Assembly: GCA_034336665.1 (NCBI GenBank)
Contig: JAPFBE010000003.1
Span: 34,384,360 to 34,448,359, forward strand
Direction: 5' to 3'
Length of the DNA: 64,000 bases
DNA from: Luscinia megarhynchos
Lineage: Eukaryota; Chordata; Aves; Passeriformes; Turdidae
Below, piece after piece: positions 61,481 to 64,000 of this stretch. The notes beneath the pieces were generated by a model that had not been told where the DNA came from, searched no databases, and saw only the letters and a list, made by a program, of their open reading frames with translations. Each line of letters starts with the position of its first letter. Within the stretch, counting starts at the first letter, position 1. Both the position numbers and the translations under genes were made by a program.

Positions 61481-64000
61481 GCTCACTCCTCTCGAGGTCT
61501 CAGTTGCAGGTACCGATTTCTCCAAATGTAGCTCAGTGCACGGAGCCTTTCTGCCTCAGGAGCCGGAATTTTACACCTGTCTGACGAATACCGGCTTTAC
61601 AGTGATAACTGGTATATCGCGTGCTGTATCTCGTAAGTTGTCAGTTTTCAATCCTCAGCCGTATTTGAGTACTTAGTCTGAGTACTCGGGACAGAGAAGC
61701 GGGTCCTATCTACCAGTTCTGGTAGGTGGCTGGTTTCGGCTGCAGGAAAAGAAGCGCCTAGTCCTGATGCCGTGGTTTTCATTCACAAAACCGGTGGGTT
61801 TTCAAAAATGCGGATGAGCAATTGATACAAACCTAAAAATCAGCCATTGCACAATAGGAGAAGTTGGCCCATATATTCAGTTTCAAATCTTTAGGTAGCT
61901 TTTTGTCTCTGAGAAAGATGGGAAGCCATACAAAGTTCTGGAAGTGTATTTGAAATGTAGTCTCCTAGCCTTTAAGAAAACCCCACTCCATACTTTCTAA
62001 AAAACAATACAATTAACAACATACTTTTTCAGTATCAGATTACATTGCTCAGCAGAACTGACTTAATGTCTTCTGTCAGAAATACACATAAAGTAAAAAC
62101 ATAGTGTGTAGTTGCTCCAGGACAAAACAAACCATTTAATTTTATGGATCTCTGGTGATTATTACTATTTTTTATTATTAACACATATAATTAGGCAAAC
62201 ATAAATGATAGACATCATTAAGTCACATCAATGAGGGATTCACTCTTAATGTATATTTTTTGCAACCATGCATGGAGTACTAGAAAGAGCAGCACATAAA
62301 ACAACATGAAAAGAAACACATTTACTGAAGGTGAATTATTCTTTCAACTTATCTCAGTAAAAATCAAATCTCTACTCTTTTATGTTGCTTTACATCCTTT
62401 TCTCAGAACTGCACCATTAATGAAAGCCCTTTCAACATTAAACTGTGAAACTTGCCTACAGTGTATTTACACAATCTGTATATAAATAAACCATACTTTC
62501 TCAGGTTTTCTAGTATAATAAAATCAATTGATGCATATTCAAGCTACTACAATAAATACTCCTCTGTCTTTTTTTCAGACAATGCTATCCAAGGAATTAG
62601 ACTAAGGGAGGGAAAACTGATTACAGTCTTAACATTACAGTCTTATTGAACCCACTACTTTTTCTAAGTGTGTTGCAATGATTTTCAGCCCTTCATGATT
62701 CATGAGTACAGTGTCACAGAAGAGATGAGAACATTTTTTTCCAACAATATATTAAATTATTTTTTTCTAAAGACTAATGGGGTGTGGGGGAGAAATGAAA
62801 ATAATTACAAAAGGCTGTAGTCTTTGATTCTTTTCAAATAGTCTTCTAATACGTCTTTATTTTTATCAATACTTTCTTTTCTTTGGTTTTTAACAGCTTA
62901 CATCACCTTATTGACATTTTGGTTTTTCCTTGCAGTCATTTACTGCAAAGCCTCAAGTATTCTGGCTGAAATCTCATCCATCTACTTGAGATACCTTACT
63001 GAGACATTATTACCTCAATGAAATTTTAGGTGTCTTAGCCCTGGAAGGGACAAAAGGACCAATCCAATTCCTCAGCTTGGCTGTATGGGCAGAGGATACA
63101 GAGAGAGGCACTTCTGAAGACCTGCAGAAAATGACAGCTTTCTTTGAGGCACTTTAGAGTGCCTCCTCCTTTCCACTGACTGCAAGTGAGCTCACAGTGC
63201 CAGTGGGCAAAGCCAGCCTGCAGCTAGAGCACTGATACCCTCTTGGAAACTCATCTGAAACACTCCTAACGCTCCATTGACACAGGATCCAGCCTCTATC
63301 CCTGCTGCAGGACTGACATTAATGAGATCACAGTGATTCCACCCACATTTTGCATAAAGATGCAAAAACCTGTACGAAAGGAAGTGGGTGATGTTTTTAG
63401 ACTCTAATTAAGCCCTGAGCTCCAACTTCCCAGCAGAATGGCATAATCAGCAACCATCAAGTAGTGTGGATGGTAGGTGTTGCAGCTGAGTGCCTGGGCA
63501 GCCTGGAACACATGAGGCACAGGGGACAGCAGAGACAAAAGCAAACCCAAAGCCTAGCAGTCCAGATGCTCTCTGGCACAGGGTGCAGAGTTACAAGGTT
63601 ATGCTTTGTTTTTCTTGTATCTTTTATGATCTCTCTTTTCCACATGTGTGTTTGTCCCCTTGTTTTTCTTCTCTTGAGATGAGAACTAGAGCCAACAACT
63701 CTGCACATCCACACACAGTAGGAGAGGTTGATGCTTTCTGCCCAAGCGTGGTGTAACAGTTGGGGTAGTCTTGTAAGATGTCAGTGACACATCAGTCCCT
63801 CTCTAAAGGTAAAATGTACACTTGCACTCCTGTGCTTAGCTCAAGCCATGCTCTCAGCCTTATGCATCTATGTGGGAGCTGATGGCCCATGTTGGAAAAA
63901 GCCAGACATAATTCTAGTCAGACTGCTGCTAATTTTTCAGGCTTCTAAAAGGGATTTAAACGCCTGTCTTCCTAAGCTGGATTGTACTGGGACTTGAGGC
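61481..64000. other. Upstream flank of DHRSX, nothing recognised
   Basis: About 2.5 kb beyond the CpG island on the upstream side of DHRSX. Base composition falls quickly back to AT-rich. I found no coding exon, known repeat or RNA gene. Short open frames, such as 63457-63714 on minus with its plus-strand counterpart, have no recognisable product. Confidence 0.7.

Overview
This is vertebrate nuclear DNA, most likely from a bird. It is AT-rich and sparse in genes. It contains several short, 5'-truncated CR1 LINE copies with the avian-type 3' end, long intronic simple repeats and one strong CpG island. No bacterial or viral gene organisation is present. The bird call rests on the CR1 type, the compact low-repeat introns and the two genes recognised; the species cannot be read from the sequence.

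Everything recognised as genic lies on the minus strand. DHRSX, an SDR-family polyprenol/dolichal oxidoreductase, starts in the CpG island near 60.9 kb and runs leftwards out of the window. Three of its coding exons are present: exon 1 (60780-60891), exon 2 (24173-24280) and exon 3 (12250-12318). They are separated by introns of about 36.5 kb and 11.9 kb. Each junction has a consensus splice site, and all three junctions are in the same phase (phase 1). Together they encode the first 96 residues, including the hydrophobic N-terminus and the TGGTKGIG cofactor loop. The catalytic exons lie beyond the left edge.

Inside DHRSX intron 1, on the same strand, sits the single intact coding exon of ZBED1 (51819-53906, 695 codons). 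ZBED1 is a domesticated hAT transposase that acts as a DREF-type transcription factor. A splice acceptor lies 51 nt upstream of its ATG. A candidate 5' UTR donor lies in the same CpG island as DHRSX exon 1, so the two genes probably share an island promoter region. The same nesting is found in human PAR1.

The rest is intron, plus about 2.5 kb of upstream flank. Notable content: a 493-bp GGAAG-type minisatellite in intron 2 carrying 17 copies of the STAT-like palindrome TTCCAGGAA; a polypurine block of about 528 bp in intron 1 with an uninterrupted 314-nt purine core; six CR1 fragments; a 60-nt upstream ORF that overlaps the ZBED1 start; and assorted simple repeats and short duplications. No tRNA, rRNA, CRISPR array or prokaryotic mobile element was seen.
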